Positions 28,329 to 38,721 of a stretch of DNA of 64,000 nt are shown one piece after another (the first letter of the stretch is position 1; the number at the start of each line of letters is the position of its first letter). The stretch lies in assembly GCF_000967245.1 (NCBI RefSeq), contig NZ_KQ033877.1:327660-391659 (forward strand). Direction: 5' to 3'. The position numbers were made by a program, and so were the translations under genes. This DNA is from Bombilactobacillus mellis. GTDB taxonomy: Bacteria > Bacillota > Bacilli > Lactobacillales > Lactobacillaceae. The notes beneath the pieces are model-generated. The model saw only the letters and a program-made list of their open reading frames with translations. It ran no database searches and was not told the DNA's origin.

Positions 28329-28997
28329 TTACTTGGCTTCAGGAATATTTTCTAAAATGCTTTGTTTTTGGAGATCATCAACTTCTGAAACACGATAATT
28401 ATTTTCTTCCAGTTCAGCAATAATTTTTTGTAATTGTTCCATCGTGACATTCGGTTGCAAGGTGAATAAGTTACGTCTGACTAAAGCATTTTTCCGGGCA
28501 TCTAAAGTCATACAGCCCGCAATACTAACTTCTTTACTGATGATGTTGGACATTTCAGCCAGTTCGCCTCTTTGTCCAGAAGAGATGACAGTTAATACAT
28601 AACTACCCGTGTGGACATTCCAAGCCTCCGATAACATGTTCAATAACTTAGTATGTGTCAAAATCCCGTAAAAGTGACTATTTTCATCTAAAACCGCAAT
28701 ATAAGGTAAATCTTTAATATTAAAGAAGACTTTAAAAAAGGGGGCATTAATGGGAATAGTCTTAGTTGCATTTTTTAAAAGATAGGTAACTGGCAAATTT
28801 AAGTCACCACCGCGTGATTTATGGCGGTAAATGTGCATTTTGTAAATATTGCCCCGGAAAATAGTTCCCGTTTCATCCAGGATAGGTACGCAGCGAAAAC
28901 CGGTATCCTCCAAAATATCTAAAGCCTGCTGCAAGGTTACAGATTCTTGAACCGTGGTTAAAAAACGTTTTTTCATTACTAAAGATTTGATTAACAT
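28329..28997 (-). CDS. CBS-pair plus ACT-like domain protein (possible c-di-AMP binder)
   Basis: A 222-residue soluble protein: two CBS motifs (about residues 12-60 and 75-120, the second with YIAVLDENSHFYGILTHTKLL), then an ACT-like region (SYVLTVISSGQRGELAEMSNII). CBS pairs bind adenine nucleotides; similar Listeria proteins (CbpA, CbpB) bind c-di-AMP, so that is a reasonable guess, not a demonstrated role. GTGAGGT is 7 bases before the ATG on the reverse strand. It lies downstream of ldh on the same strand but is separated from it by a terminator. Confidence 0.8.
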   Translation of the reverse strand: MLIKSLVMKKRFLTTVQESVTLQQALDILEDTGFRCVPILDETGTIFRGNIYKMHIYRHKSRGGDLNLPVTYLLKNATKTIPINAPFFKVFFNIKDLPYIAVLDENSHFYGILTHTKLLNMLSEAWNVHTGSYVLTVISSGQRGELAEMSNIISKEVSIAGCMTLDARKNALVRRNLFTLQPNVTMEQLQKIIAELEENNYRVSEVDDLQKQSILENIPEAK

Positions 28998-29185
28998 TGA
29001 TTTTACCTCACTTAATCAGTTTAGCGAAAAACAAGGGGTTGTTCTGTTGCGAATAAACAAGAAAGTTACTTGAACTGCTCCCATTTTAGTTACGTTATAT
29101 TATAACATAAAAATGAGTTTTCATGAGATAAGCCTTCCGAAAGATTAAATGAAACTAATTGCTTCAATTATGTTAGTTTTAGCAA

Positions 29186-29240
29186 ATAAAAAAACCCTAA
29201 TTATCAGTTTCAATCAGTACCTGACAATTATAGGTTTTTA
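29186..29240 (-). terminator. Terminator of ldh
   Basis: On the reverse strand, AAAACCTATAATTGTCAG pairs with CTGATAATTAGGGTTTT (G-U pairs included) followed by a long T run. The rest of 28998-29185 holds only AT-rich DNA and the CBS gene's upstream region. Confidence 0.8.
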
Positions 29241-29263
29241 ACAGTTATTAATAAAAAATTAAA

Positions 29264-30256
<993 letters not shown>

Positions 30257-30281
30257 TCAATAAACAATTAATTCACGTACT

Positions 30282-30290
30282 ATTCTAACA
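30282..30290 (-). promoter_or_regulatory. Extended -10 of ldh
   Basis: On the reverse strand TGTTAGAAT, an extended -10 about 46 bp before the ldh ATG. No strong -35 seen. Confidence 0.5.
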
Positions 30291-30403
30291 TGAATTTAAT
30301 GGATTATTTTTCTGAAAGCGATTTTATTTTTCGAAAATCTCAATTATTTTTTATGAAATAAAAGGTTTATACTTGCTTAAATTTCTTGGATGTTGGGTAT
30401 TTA

Positions 30404-30412
30404 TGTTATAAT
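30404..30412 (+). promoter_or_regulatory. Extended -10 promoter upstream of pth
   Basis: TGTTATAAT, exact extended -10. Expected start near 30419, giving a 5' leader of about 160 nt. Confidence 0.65.
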
Positions 30413-30454
30413 CATCAAGCATCTATTATAAGTTAGTATAAAATAAAATTATTT

Positions 30455-30540
30455 CCGGTTGCGATCTTCCCTAGGCTGCTTTTTCTTGAAAACAGCAACG
30501 AGGGAAGAATTTAGAGCCGGCAGTTTTTGTGTTGCGGCTC
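30455..30540 (+). ncRNA. Structured leader RNA of pth (unidentified)
   Basis: Two adjacent hairpins. The first has TCTTCCCT (30465-30472) paired with AGGGAAGA (30501-30508), with an inner GCTG-TTTT/AAAA-CAGC helix. The second has GAGCCG (30514-30519) paired with CGGCTC (30535-30540). GTTGC (30458-30462) can also pair with GCAAC (30495-30499), opening the first hairpin. No poly-T follows either. It is GC-richer than its surroundings. The remaining 30254-30403 shows only the ldh upstream region. Confidence 0.5.
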
Positions 30541-30581
30541 AATGACAACTTTAGATCTTAAAAGAAATAGGATGATAAAAA

Positions 30582-31139
30582 ATGAAAGCAATTTTTGGTT
30601 TAGGTAATCCAGGCTCCAACTATACTAAAACTAAACATAATATGGGTTTTATGACCATTGATAAATTAGCAGCAGATTATCAAGTCCAATTAACTAAAAA
30701 CGAGTTTTCAGCACTGGATGTCAGATTTAAATATCAAGGAGAAACCATTTATCTAGTTAAGCCTTTAACTTTTATGAATAATTCCGGATATGCGGTTAAA
30801 ATGCTGATGGGGTATTATCAAATTTTGCCTTCGGAAATCTTAATTATTCAGGATGATCTGGACTTACCTGTTGGCAAAGTCCGTTTACGTGCTAAAGGAT
30901 CAGCTGGGGGTCATAATGGAATTAAAAGCATCATTGCTGCAATCGGCAGTAATACTTTTAAAAGAGTTAAAATTGGTATTGGACATCCTGATCGCCAGCA
31001 CGTCGTTGATTGGGTCCTGACTCCCTTTGATAAGCAGCTGGAAGCTCAGGCTTTAAAGGGAATTGAACAGGCTGCCGCTGCTGTTGAAAATTGGATTCAG
31101 TATGATGACTTTGCCCAATCTATGAATCAATTCAATTAA
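30582..31139 (+). CDS. pth: Peptidyl-tRNA hydrolase
   Basis: Releases tRNA from peptidyl-tRNAs dropped by ribosomes. FGLGNPGSNYTKTKHNMGFM at residues 4-23 includes the catalytic His; PLTFMNNSG and DDLDLPVGKVRLRAKGSAGG are the substrate-cleft motifs. 185 residues is normal. AAATAGGATG precedes the ATG. It starts the pth-mfd-flippase-rqcP run found across Bacilli. Confidence 0.97.
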   Translation: MKAIFGLGNPGSNYTKTKHNMGFMTIDKLAADYQVQLTKNEFSALDVRFKYQGETIYLVKPLTFMNNSGYAVKMLMGYYQILPSEILIIQDDLDLPVGKVRLRAKGSAGGHNGIKSIIAAIGSNTFKRVKIGIGHPDRQHVVDWVLTPFDKQLEAQALKGIEQAAAAVENWIQYDDFAQSMNQFN

Positions 31140-31152
31140 TGAGGAGGAAAAA

Positions 31153-34100
31153 TTGCAATTAATTGATTGTTTTAATCAAAATAAACAATTAGAGACATTT
31201 ATTGAAAATTTGAAACCGCAATCGCAGCAAATGTTAACGGGATTGACCGGGTCGGCAAAAACGCTCTTTTTAGCTCATTTGTTAAGAAAAACAGCGCAGC
31301 CGCTTTTAGTCGTTGAGCCGGATTCCTATCATGCCAGTCAATTAGCGGATGATCTCAGCCAATTACTGCCGGACGAACAAGTACAGGTTTTTTTGTTGGA
31401 ATCATCGATTGCAACCCAGATTGCGGTTAGTTCCCCGGAATCTTTAAGTCAGCGCTTGAAGACTTTAGATTTTTTGCAGTCTCAAAAAACCGGAATTGTA
31501 GTAACTTCCATTGCGGGATTGGAATATGTTTTACCGACACCTGCAGATTTTGCCGAAAATCATTTAAAGTTACAGGTAGGTGACAATTTTGATTTAACTA
31601 AATTACCGGAAAAACTCTTAACAATGGGTTATCACCGGGATTCCTTAGTCTCTAGTCCCGGAGAATATGCCATTCGGGGCGATATTTTTGATATTTTTCC
31701 CCTGACGGAAAAAAAGCCATGGCGTATAGAATTTTTTGGTGATGAAATCGATACAATTCATAGTTTTAATCCTGAAACGCAACGCAGTCAAACCCAATAC
31801 CAGCAAGTTTTATTGAGTCCTGCCAGTGATCAAATTGTTGACTCTAATCGTTTGCAGGAAGTGGGTCGACAATTAAAAAAAGTCCTCGCCCAGCATGTCC
31901 AAAAAGTTAAAGATCAGCAAATAATCAAGACTTTACAGACTAATTATCAAAGTGATATTGAGGCTTTGCTGGCAGGTGAGCGAGTAGATAATTTAGGCGA
32001 ATATATTGATTTTTTATATACTCAACCAGCTAAAATAACCGATTATTTAGTTTCGCAAAGTTTAGTCATTTTTGATGATTATGAGCGAATTCAAGAACAA
32101 GATCGAACTAATAATGAAGAAAACACGGCTTGGTTTAGTGGCCAATTGGAAACTGGTAAATTATTGCCGGACTTAAAATTTCGCTGGACTTTTAAGCAAG
32201 CGGTCACGGCTATTTCGCAGGGAGAGATTTTTTTGTCGCTGTTCCCGCGGAGTCGTGGACATCTTCGCTTAGAACAATTGCTTAATGTTACTAGCCGCTC
32301 TATTCAGCAGTTTTTTAGTAATTTACCTTTGTTAAAGGCGGAGATTGAAAGATGGCAAAAACAAGCAGCCACCGTTATTCTTTTAATTAGTTCTTCTGCC
32401 CGTTTGCAAAAAATGCAGCAAACTTTAACAGATTTTGGAATTACGGCGGATGTGAGTGCTATTAATAATATTAAACCGGCTCAAACACAGCTGGTTGTGG
32501 GCGGCTTACACACGGGTTTTGAGTTGGCTGATGAACGAATTGTAGTGATCACTGAAAAAGAATTATTTAATAAGCAGCCTAAGCGGCGACGCTCGCGGAC
32601 AACGATGAGCAATGCCGAACGTTTAAAAAGTTATACTGATCTTAAACCCGGAGACTATGTAGTCCATGTCAACCATGGTATTGGTAAATTTTTAGGTATT
32701 CAGACCTTAGAAGTTGACGGCAAGCATCAAGATTATATTACGATTGAATATCGCGATCAGGGACAATTGTTTATTCCAGTTACACAACTGGATATGGTTC
32801 AAAAATATGTTTCGGCTCAGGGCAAAGCTCCTAAATTAAACAAATTAGGCGGTACCGAATGGCATAAGACTAAACAACGTGTTCAAAAAAATATTGAAGA
32901 TATTGCTGATGATTTAATTGATTTGTATGCTCAACGTGAAGCAGAAAAGGGTTATGCTTTTTCTGCGGATGATGATTTACAGAAGCAATTTGATGCCCAA
33001 TTTCCGTATGTTGAAACTCCAGACCAGTTACGTAGTATTGCTGAGGTCAAGCGCGATATGGAAAGCCCACATCCAATGGACCGTTTATTAGTGGGCGATG
33101 TTGGTTTTGGTAAAACTGAAGTGGCGTTAAGAGCAGCTTTTAAAGCTATTAATGACGGTAAACAAGTGGCCTTTTTAGTTCCGACCACAATTTTAGCTCA
33201 GCAGCATTATCAAACAATGCAGGAGCGTTTTGCTGATTTTCCGATTAAAACTGCTATTTTGACCCGTTTTCAAACACCTTCGCAGCAAAGTGAAATTAAG
33301 GCCGGGTTAGCCGCTGGAACTATTGATATGGTCGTAGGGACACATCGCATTTTATCTAAAGATGTCCAATTTTTAGATTTAGGCTTCTTAATTATTGATG
33401 AAGAGCAGCGTTTTGGAGTTAAACATAAAGAGCGCTTAAAACAAATGAAATCACAAATTGATGTGTTAACTTTAACCGCTACGCCAATTCCGCGAACCTT
33501 AAATATGTCGATGATGGGCGTTCGCGACTTGTCCGTAATCGAAACTGCACCTCCTAATCGTTATCCGATTCAAACTTTTGTAATGGAGCAAAATTATGAT
33601 GTTATTAGAAGTGCTATTGAACGGGAGCTAAATCGTAATGGGCAAGTCTTTTATTTGCACAATCGGGTTGAAGATATTGAACAAACCGCCAGTTTGTTAG
33701 CAACTTTGGTTCCAGATGCGCATGTAGCAATAGCGCATGGGAAAATGACTCAGGCCCAGTTAGAGGGAGTTATGAGTGATTTTCTAAATGGAGATTATGA
33801 TGTTTTAGTAACAACTACCATTATCGAAACTGGAGTTGATATTTCTAATACTAATACCCTAATTGTAGAAAATGCTGATCGGTATGGTTTGTCACAGCTT
33901 TACCAATTGCGTGGCCGAGTTGGGCGTTCCAGTCGTGTAGCTTATGCTTATTTTATGTATCAAAAAGATAAAACTTTAAGTGAAGTTGGAGAAAAACGTT
34001 TAGAAGCGGTTAAGAATTTTACTGAACTTGGTTCAGGTTTTAAAATTGCGATGCGGGATTTAGCAATTCGTGGTGCAGGAAACTTATTAGGTAAACAGCA

Positions 34101-34665
34101 GCATGGTTTCATTGATTCAGTCGGCTATGATTTGTATACACAAATGCTGGCAGAAGCAGTGGCTAAAAAACAAGGTAAAAATCGCCAACATCCGCGTACA
34201 GATGCCCAAATTCAATTAGATTTAGAAGCTTATATACCTACTAGTTATATTAGTGATGAACGGCAAAAAATTGAAATGTATAAGCGTCTGCGTCAAGCTA
34301 AAAGTGAAGCTGAGTTAACTGATTTACAGCAAGAGTTTAAGGATCGTTTTGGACAGTATCCAAGTGAGGTAGCTAATTTATTAAAAGCTACCCACTTAAA
34401 ATTACTGGCGAATCAAGCTTTAATTACCAAAATTAAGCAACAATCTCAGCAAATAATGATTACTTTTGGTGTGGAGGCGGATAAGTATTTAAATGGTGAG
34501 AAGATTTTTCAGGATTTAGCTCTGAGCTCTATGAAAGCGCAAGTTAACTTTGAACATGAATATTTTACAGTTTCTTTAAATACTGAGCATCATTCGGATT
34601 ATTTAAAGCAATTACAAACTTTGCTGCAACGTTGGGCCCAAGCGGCTCAGCCGGTTGCTAAATAA
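31153..34665 (+). CDS. mfd: Transcription-repair coupling factor
   Basis: Removes RNA polymerase stalled at DNA damage and recruits UvrA. 1170 residues: N-terminal UvrB-like region (D1-D2), RNA polymerase interaction domain (LKPGDYVVHVNHGIGKFLGI near residue 496), then RecG-like translocase with Walker A GDVGFGKTEVA, DEEQRFGVKHKE and TLTATPIPRTLNM, and a C-terminal D7 TRCF domain. TTG start, 8 bases after AGGAGGA. 13 bases separate it from pth. Confidence 0.97.
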   Translation: MQLIDCFNQNKQLETFIENLKPQSQQMLTGLTGSAKTLFLAHLLRKTAQPLLVVEPDSYHASQLADDLSQLLPDEQVQVFLLESSIATQIAVSSPESLSQRLKTLDFLQSQKTGIVVTSIAGLEYVLPTPADFAENHLKLQVGDNFDLTKLPEKLLTMGYHRDSLVSSPGEYAIRGDIFDIFPLTEKKPWRIEFFGDEIDTIHSFNPETQRSQTQYQQVLLSPASDQIVDSNRLQEVGRQLKKVLAQHVQKVKDQQIIKTLQTNYQSDIEALLAGERVDNLGEYIDFLYTQPAKITDYLVSQSLVIFDDYERIQEQDRTNNEENTAWFSGQLETGKLLPDLKFRWTFKQAVTAISQGEIFLSLFPRSRGHLRLEQLLNVTSRSIQQFFSNLPLLKAEIERWQKQAATVILLISSSARLQKMQQTLTDFGITADVSAINNIKPAQTQLVVGGLHTGFELADERIVVITEKELFNKQPKRRRSRTTMSNAERLKSYTDLKPGDYVVHVNHGIGKFLGIQTLEVDGKHQDYITIEYRDQGQLFIPVTQLDMVQKYVSAQGKAPKLNKLGGTEWHKTKQRVQKNIEDIADDLIDLYAQREAEKGYAFSADDDLQKQFDAQFPYVETPDQLRSIAEVKRDMESPHPMDRLLVGDVGFGKTEVALRAAFKAINDGKQVAFLVPTTILAQQHYQTMQERFADFPIKTAILTRFQTPSQQSEIKAGLAAGTIDMVVGTHRILSKDVQFLDLGFLIIDEEQRFGVKHKERLKQMKSQIDVLTLTATPIPRTLNMSMMGVRDLSVIETAPPNRYPIQTFVMEQNYDVIRSAIERELNRNGQVFYLHNRVEDIEQTASLLATLVPDAHVAIAHGKMTQAQLEGVMSDFLNGDYDVLVTTTIIETGVDISNTNTLIVENADRYGLSQLYQLRGRVGRSSRVAYAYFMYQKDKTLSEVGEKRLEAVKNFTELGSGFKIAMRDLAIRGAGNLLGKQQHGFIDSVGYDLYTQMLAEAVAKKQGKNRQHPRTDAQIQLDLEAYIPTSYISDERQKIEMYKRLRQAKSEAELTDLQQEFKDRFGQYPSEVANLLKATHLKLLANQALITKIKQQSQQIMITFGVEADKYLNGEKIFQDLALSSMKAQVNFEHEYFTVSLNTEHHSDYLKQLQTLLQRWAQAAQPVAK

Positions 34666-34670
34666 AAATT

Positions 34671-36221
34671 ATGAAAAATAAAGGAATGTCACTATTTTTT
34701 GCAGAAACTTGGGTTTTAACTATTTCTTCATTAATAACCAAGATTTTGAGTGCCCTTTATCGGATACCTCTACAGAATTTGGTTGGTAACCGCGGTTTTT
34801 TTATTTATCAGCAGGTATATCCTTTATATGGTCTCTGCACTGCTATTGCTCTAAGCGGGTTACCAATGTTTGTCTCCCAGGTTTTGGCAGAAGATAAAGT
34901 AAATCAGGCGCAAAATCAGCGGCACTTGCTTCAAGGAGCCCTTGTATTAGGAATTTTAGGAGCTCTGTTGTTAAAGTTAGCTGCGCCACAGATTGCTTCA
35001 GGGATGGGAGATCCGTCTTTAACGCCCTTAGTCGCGGTGTTATCTTGGTTTTATTTATTGGCGCCTCTAGAAGCTGTATTGCGGGGAATTTATCAGAGTG
35101 ATTTACAGATGCTCCCTACTGCAATCTCGCAGGTGAGCGAACAAATTATTCGAGTATTGATAATTATTATAGCGGCAATCTGCCTAAGTTCACGTGATTA
35201 TCTAATGGGAACTTGGGCTCATGCCGGAGCTGCAATTGGTGCTGCGGGGGCGATAATAATACTTTTAGGTTTTCATTTGCCGATCTCAGCTAAGCCGCAG
35301 CCGCAATTAAGAAAAGCCGGTAACAGTCATTTATTGCGGCGCTTTTTATCTGAAGGCCTGTTATTGAGCTTATTTAGTGGGGTCTTAGTTTTATTTCAGG
35401 CTATTGACTCTTTTACCGTTTTTAAGGCCTTGCAAGCTGCCTTTTATCAACATGCGCAAGAATTAAAGGGTATTTATGATCGGGCTCAATCTTTGGCCCA
35501 GTTAGCTATTGTGCTAGCAGTATCTTTGGCAACTACTATTTTGCCGCAATTAAGCCAATCAGATCAAGACAAACAAGCAGAACTAAAGAATATTACTTTA
35601 CATGTGGCTTTAGTGTTAGCGGCTAGTTGTGCAGTCGGAATGGCAGCTTTAATGCCCCAAATTAATACGTTATTTTTTAAAGATGCCCAACAAAGCTGGA
35701 GTTTGGCCGTATATGTTTTAGCAGCCTTCTTTATTGCCTATGCTATCGTTATTAACACACTGATGCAGGCACAACATCAGCAGCAGCAAAATTGGCTGGC
35801 GTTACTTTTAGCTGTAATTAGTAAATGGTTATTGAATCGTGTTTTAATTCCACCGCTGGGAATTTTCGGTGCTAGTAGCGCTACTTTGTTAGCCAGTATT
35901 ATATTGGCGGTGTTATTATATTTTAATTCTGATCAGAGTTTACGTCAGGGATTATTTAAAAAGCACTTTCTGCTGAAACTGAGTCTAGTGGTCCTGCTAT
36001 TATTTATCTTTGTTAAAATCATGAGTATTTTTTGGCGTTTTTTCGCACCGCTCTCGCGCCTAAGTGCTTTATGGGAAGTTAGTGTAACAATTATTTGTTC
36101 GGTGATTTTAGTGGTAATCTTAAGTTATCGTTGGCAATTATTAACGGGTCAAGAATGGAAAATATTACCTGGCGGTCAACGAATTTTACAAAAATTAGGA
36201 GAAAAACATGCGCTTAGATAA
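34671..36221 (+). CDS. MOP-superfamily flippase (MurJ/SpoVB-like, YabM-position)
   Basis: A 516-residue membrane protein with about 14 hydrophobic helices, of the oligosaccharide/lipid II flippase group. The N-terminus (TLITKILSALYRIPLQNLVG-type segment) is typical of SpoVB/YtgP proteins. Its position after mfd matches Bacillus yabM. Candidate substrates are lipid-linked wall or capsule precursors; lipid II cannot be claimed from sequence. It starts 6 bases after mfd and overlaps rqcP by 14 bases. Confidence 0.85.
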   Translation: MKNKGMSLFFAETWVLTISSLITKILSALYRIPLQNLVGNRGFFIYQQVYPLYGLCTAIALSGLPMFVSQVLAEDKVNQAQNQRHLLQGALVLGILGALLLKLAAPQIASGMGDPSLTPLVAVLSWFYLLAPLEAVLRGIYQSDLQMLPTAISQVSEQIIRVLIIIIAAICLSSRDYLMGTWAHAGAAIGAAGAIIILLGFHLPISAKPQPQLRKAGNSHLLRRFLSEGLLLSLFSGVLVLFQAIDSFTVFKALQAAFYQHAQELKGIYDRAQSLAQLAIVLAVSLATTILPQLSQSDQDKQAELKNITLHVALVLAASCAVGMAALMPQINTLFFKDAQQSWSLAVYVLAAFFIAYAIVINTLMQAQHQQQQNWLALLLAVISKWLLNRVLIPPLGIFGASSATLLASIILAVLLYFNSDQSLRQGLFKKHFLLKLSLVVLLLFIFVKIMSIFWRFFAPLSRLSALWEVSVTIICSVILVVILSYRWQLLTGQEWKILPGGQRILQKLGEKHALR

Positions 36222-36453
36222 ATATTTAAAAATTTCGCGATTAGTTAAAAGGCGAACTCTTGCTAAAGAAATTGCCGATAAGGGTCGAATTGAGATCAAC
36301 AATCGACCGGCAAAATCTTCTACGGCAGTTAACGTTGGTGATAAAATCACGATTCACTACGGTGATAAAATTGTGGCAGTAGAAGTTTTACAGATAGCAG
36401 AAAATGTAAAGAAAAATGCGGCTACCGATCTTTATAAAATACTTGCAAAATAA
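36208..36453 (+). CDS. rqcP: S4-domain RNA-binding protein RqcP (YabO)
   Basis: An 81-residue Hsp15-like protein. The S4 fold MRLDKYLKISRLVKRRTLAK with the later KGRIEINNRPAKSSTAVNVG is clear. In Bacillus RqcP helps RqcH add Ala tails to stalled nascent chains on 50S subunits. Its start lies 14 bases inside the flippase gene, with AGGAG upstream of the ATG. Confidence 0.93.
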   Translation: MRLDKYLKISRLVKRRTLAKEIADKGRIEINNRPAKSSTAVNVGDKITIHYGDKIVAVEVLQIAENVKKNAATDLYKILAK

Positions 36454-36536
36454 CCGCAAAAACCTGTAATAAATTCTAGACAGTCAATATTGATGTTGTT
36501 ATACTCAGTTTAGAGGCTTTTTTTGGGGGGGTTATT

Positions 36537-36929
36537 TTGCCACAAACACAACGTTCACACAATATTCGCCCAATTAATTTGAGTAATAGTGATTTATCTG
36601 CTGAAAAAAAGTTTAAACTACGGGTAAAACGAATCCATCGCCGTCGGATAACAGCCTTGTCGCTGGTGATGTTTGTAATAGTAACGGCTTTTAGTAGTCA
36701 GCTATATCAAAGCCATCAAACTAAGGCGCAAACCCAGGTGCAGTGGGTTCAACAGCAGCACAAATTGCAGCGGGCCCGTAGCCAATATCGTGATTTATCT
36801 AATCAGGTCCGTCAACTGCATGATGCGGAATACTTAGATAATTTGATTCGGTATCGTTTTAACTATTCACATGATGGTGAGATAATTTATAATATTCCCA
36901 ATGAAGCTAATAAAAATCTTAATTTTTAA
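36537..36929 (+). CDS. divIC: Septum formation initiator DivIC (FtsB-like)
   Basis: A 130-residue bitopic divisome protein. A basic cytoplasmic N-terminus of about 40 residues, one membrane helix (ALSLVMFVIVTAFSSQLY, about 43-60), then an extracytoplasmic coiled coil rich in Gln (about 64-100) and a short C-terminal domain (YLDNLIRYRFNYS...). It pairs with FtsL and DivIB. The start is TTG behind a G-rich GGGGGGG run at 36525-36531, an unusual ribosome-binding site. Confidence 0.9.
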   Translation: MPQTQRSHNIRPINLSNSDLSAEKKFKLRVKRIHRRRITALSLVMFVIVTAFSSQLYQSHQTKAQTQVQWVQQQHKLQRARSQYRDLSNQVRQLHDAEYLDNLIRYRFNYSHDGEIIYNIPNEANKNLNF

Positions 36930-36946
36930 GGAGTAAGAAAAAAGAT

Positions 36947-37360
36947 ATGACCGTATCAGTAGGAACAAAAGTAACAGGTAAAGTTACCGGAATAAAAGAT
37001 TTCGGGGCTTTTGTTGATATTGGTAATGGTCAAAGTGGTCTGGTGCATATTAGCCAGATTTCTAATGACTATGTTAAAGATATCCATGACAAATTGAGCG
37101 TGGGAGATATTGTAACTGCTGTTGTGGTGGGCGATAATCATGGCAAAATAGCTTTATCAATTAAGCAAGCACAATCTCCGCAACCGTCAAAAGCGGGTAA
37201 AAAGACTTATCATCATGACAAACCAACTGCGAAAAAAACCAGTAGTGAGGGATTTGATGATTTATTGGCCGACTTTATGAAAGAGAGCCAAGATCGCTTA
37301 TCCACTTTGAAAAAAAATACTGAAGGAAAACGCGGCGGTCGTGGTGGCCGCCGAGGTTAA
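36947..37360 (+). CDS. S1-domain RNA-binding protein (YabR-like)
   Basis: A 137-residue protein: one S1 domain (VGTKVTGKVTGIKDFGAFVD at residues 5-24, then SGLVHISQIS, about 1-75), a Lys-rich linker, and an RGG-like C-terminal end (GGRGGRRG). It matches YabR, found next to divIC in Bacillus. Role probably translational or RNA metabolism; not defined. AAGGAG at 36928-36933 is 13 bases from the ATG, rather long. Confidence 0.9.
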   Translation: MTVSVGTKVTGKVTGIKDFGAFVDIGNGQSGLVHISQISNDYVKDIHDKLSVGDIVTAVVVGDNHGKIALSIKQAQSPQPSKAGKKTYHHDKPTAKKTSSEGFDDLLADFMKESQDRLSTLKKNTEGKRGGRGGRRG

Positions 37361-37386
37361 GTTCGAGCTAGTCCTCGGACTTTTTT
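37359..37386 (+). terminator. Intrinsic terminator abutting tilS
   Basis: AAGTTCGAG pairs with CTCGGACTT (9 bp, one G-U), 6-nt loop, followed by T4 and another T. The tilS ATG is 8 bases after it. Confidence 0.8.
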
Positions 37387-37393
37387 ATTAAAA

Positions 37394-38719
37394 ATGGATC
37401 AAACTGAATTAAAATTTATTCAACAAATCAAAAACAAACCTTTTTTTACTGCTCAAGATCGTTTATTAGTAGCGGTTTCGGGAGGAAGCGACTCTTTAGC
37501 TTTATTAGCTTTATTATTAAAACTGCCAGCAGCCTTAAAGGCTCATGTAGAAGTAGCCACTGTTGATTTTGATTTACGCGCGCATAGTTCACAAGAAGTC
37601 GAATTAGTGCGCCACTTTTGTGCTCAACAGCAGGTGCCTTTTCATACTACTGTGTGGCAGCATAATTCTAATCTAAAGGCGATGGAAGTGCAGGCCCGGA
37701 TATTTCGTTATAACTTTTTTGCAGAACTGATGCACCAATACCATTTGAACAAATTGGTAACTGCTCATCAAAATGATGATCAAGTAGAAACAGTCTTAAT
37801 GAAACTCATTCGTAGTGGCAGCTTTTGGGAAAGTGGCGGTATTTTGCCGCAGCGTTCGTTTGCCCAGGGTCAGCTAATAAGGCCGTTGTTAAATTTTTCC
37901 AAGTCAGAATTAAAGGATTATTTGCAAAGACGGCATATTAAATTTGCCGTTGATGAGAGTAATTTTCAAGATATTACGATGCGCAATCGTCTCCGCAATG
38001 AGGTCGTTCCTTTATTGCAAGCTGAGAATCCTCATTTAAATCAGCACGTTGCGGCTTTTGTTGAACAGCAGCAAACTTTACAAAAATTTGTACAAGCTTA
38101 TTTTCAAAACTTGGCGCAGCAAGTGGTTCAGTCGCAAGCTCAAGGATGGCAAGTAAATTTATTAGGTTTACAAAAATTACCACCTTTAATGATAGCTTTA
38201 TTTCTGCAGAATTTTATTCATTTAAATTTAAATTTAGAATTAAATCAGCAACAATTACTGCAAGTACAGCAGCTCTTGGCGAAACCTCAAGGTCATTTAG
38301 ATGTAGCCAAGGGTTGGGGATTGGATAAATTTTATCAGCGGCTGGTTATTCAGCCGCAGCGCTTGCCTTTTAATTCTTCTAAAGAATTATTCTTAAAATT
38401 AGACCAGCCAATATTGGCAAATGAGCAACAAAAGATTACAATAAAACAGTCCACTCAAAAGAGTGCATCTTCCTTTTACTTTGACCATTTGCCACATCAA
38501 ATTGTTCTACGTACCCGCCACGCGGGGGATCAAGTGCGATTATTTGACGGTCATTATCAGAAATTAAAAAAAAGGTTAATCGATCAAAAAATTCCACAAG
38601 ATCAGCGTGAGCAATTATGGGTATTGGTTTTTGATGGACAAATTGTTTGGATCCCTGGAGTTTATCGCTATCAAGTTAGTCCAACGCCATATTTATTTGA
38701 AATAATTATAGGAGAATAA
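37394..38719 (+). CDS. tilS: tRNA(Ile)-lysidine synthase
   Basis: Attaches lysine to C34 of the CAU-anticodon tRNA-Ile so it reads AUA. The PP-loop VAVSGGSDSLA is at residues 26-36; the central region and C-terminal TilS domain (RTRHAGDQVRLFDGHYQKLK) are complete. 441 residues. No ribosome-binding site precedes the ATG; instead a terminator hairpin with its U-tract ends 8 bases upstream. The next gene hpt begins 3 bases after the stop. Confidence 0.95.
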   Translation: MDQTELKFIQQIKNKPFFTAQDRLLVAVSGGSDSLALLALLLKLPAALKAHVEVATVDFDLRAHSSQEVELVRHFCAQQQVPFHTTVWQHNSNLKAMEVQARIFRYNFFAELMHQYHLNKLVTAHQNDDQVETVLMKLIRSGSFWESGGILPQRSFAQGQLIRPLLNFSKSELKDYLQRRHIKFAVDESNFQDITMRNRLRNEVVPLLQAENPHLNQHVAAFVEQQQTLQKFVQAYFQNLAQQVVQSQAQGWQVNLLGLQKLPPLMIALFLQNFIHLNLNLELNQQQLLQVQQLLAKPQGHLDVAKGWGLDKFYQRLVIQPQRLPFNSSKELFLKLDQPILANEQQKITIKQSTQKSASSFYFDHLPHQIVLRTRHAGDQVRLFDGHYQKLKKRLIDQKIPQDQREQLWVLVFDGQIVWIPGVYRYQVSPTPYLFEIIIGE

Positions 38720-38721
38720 AA

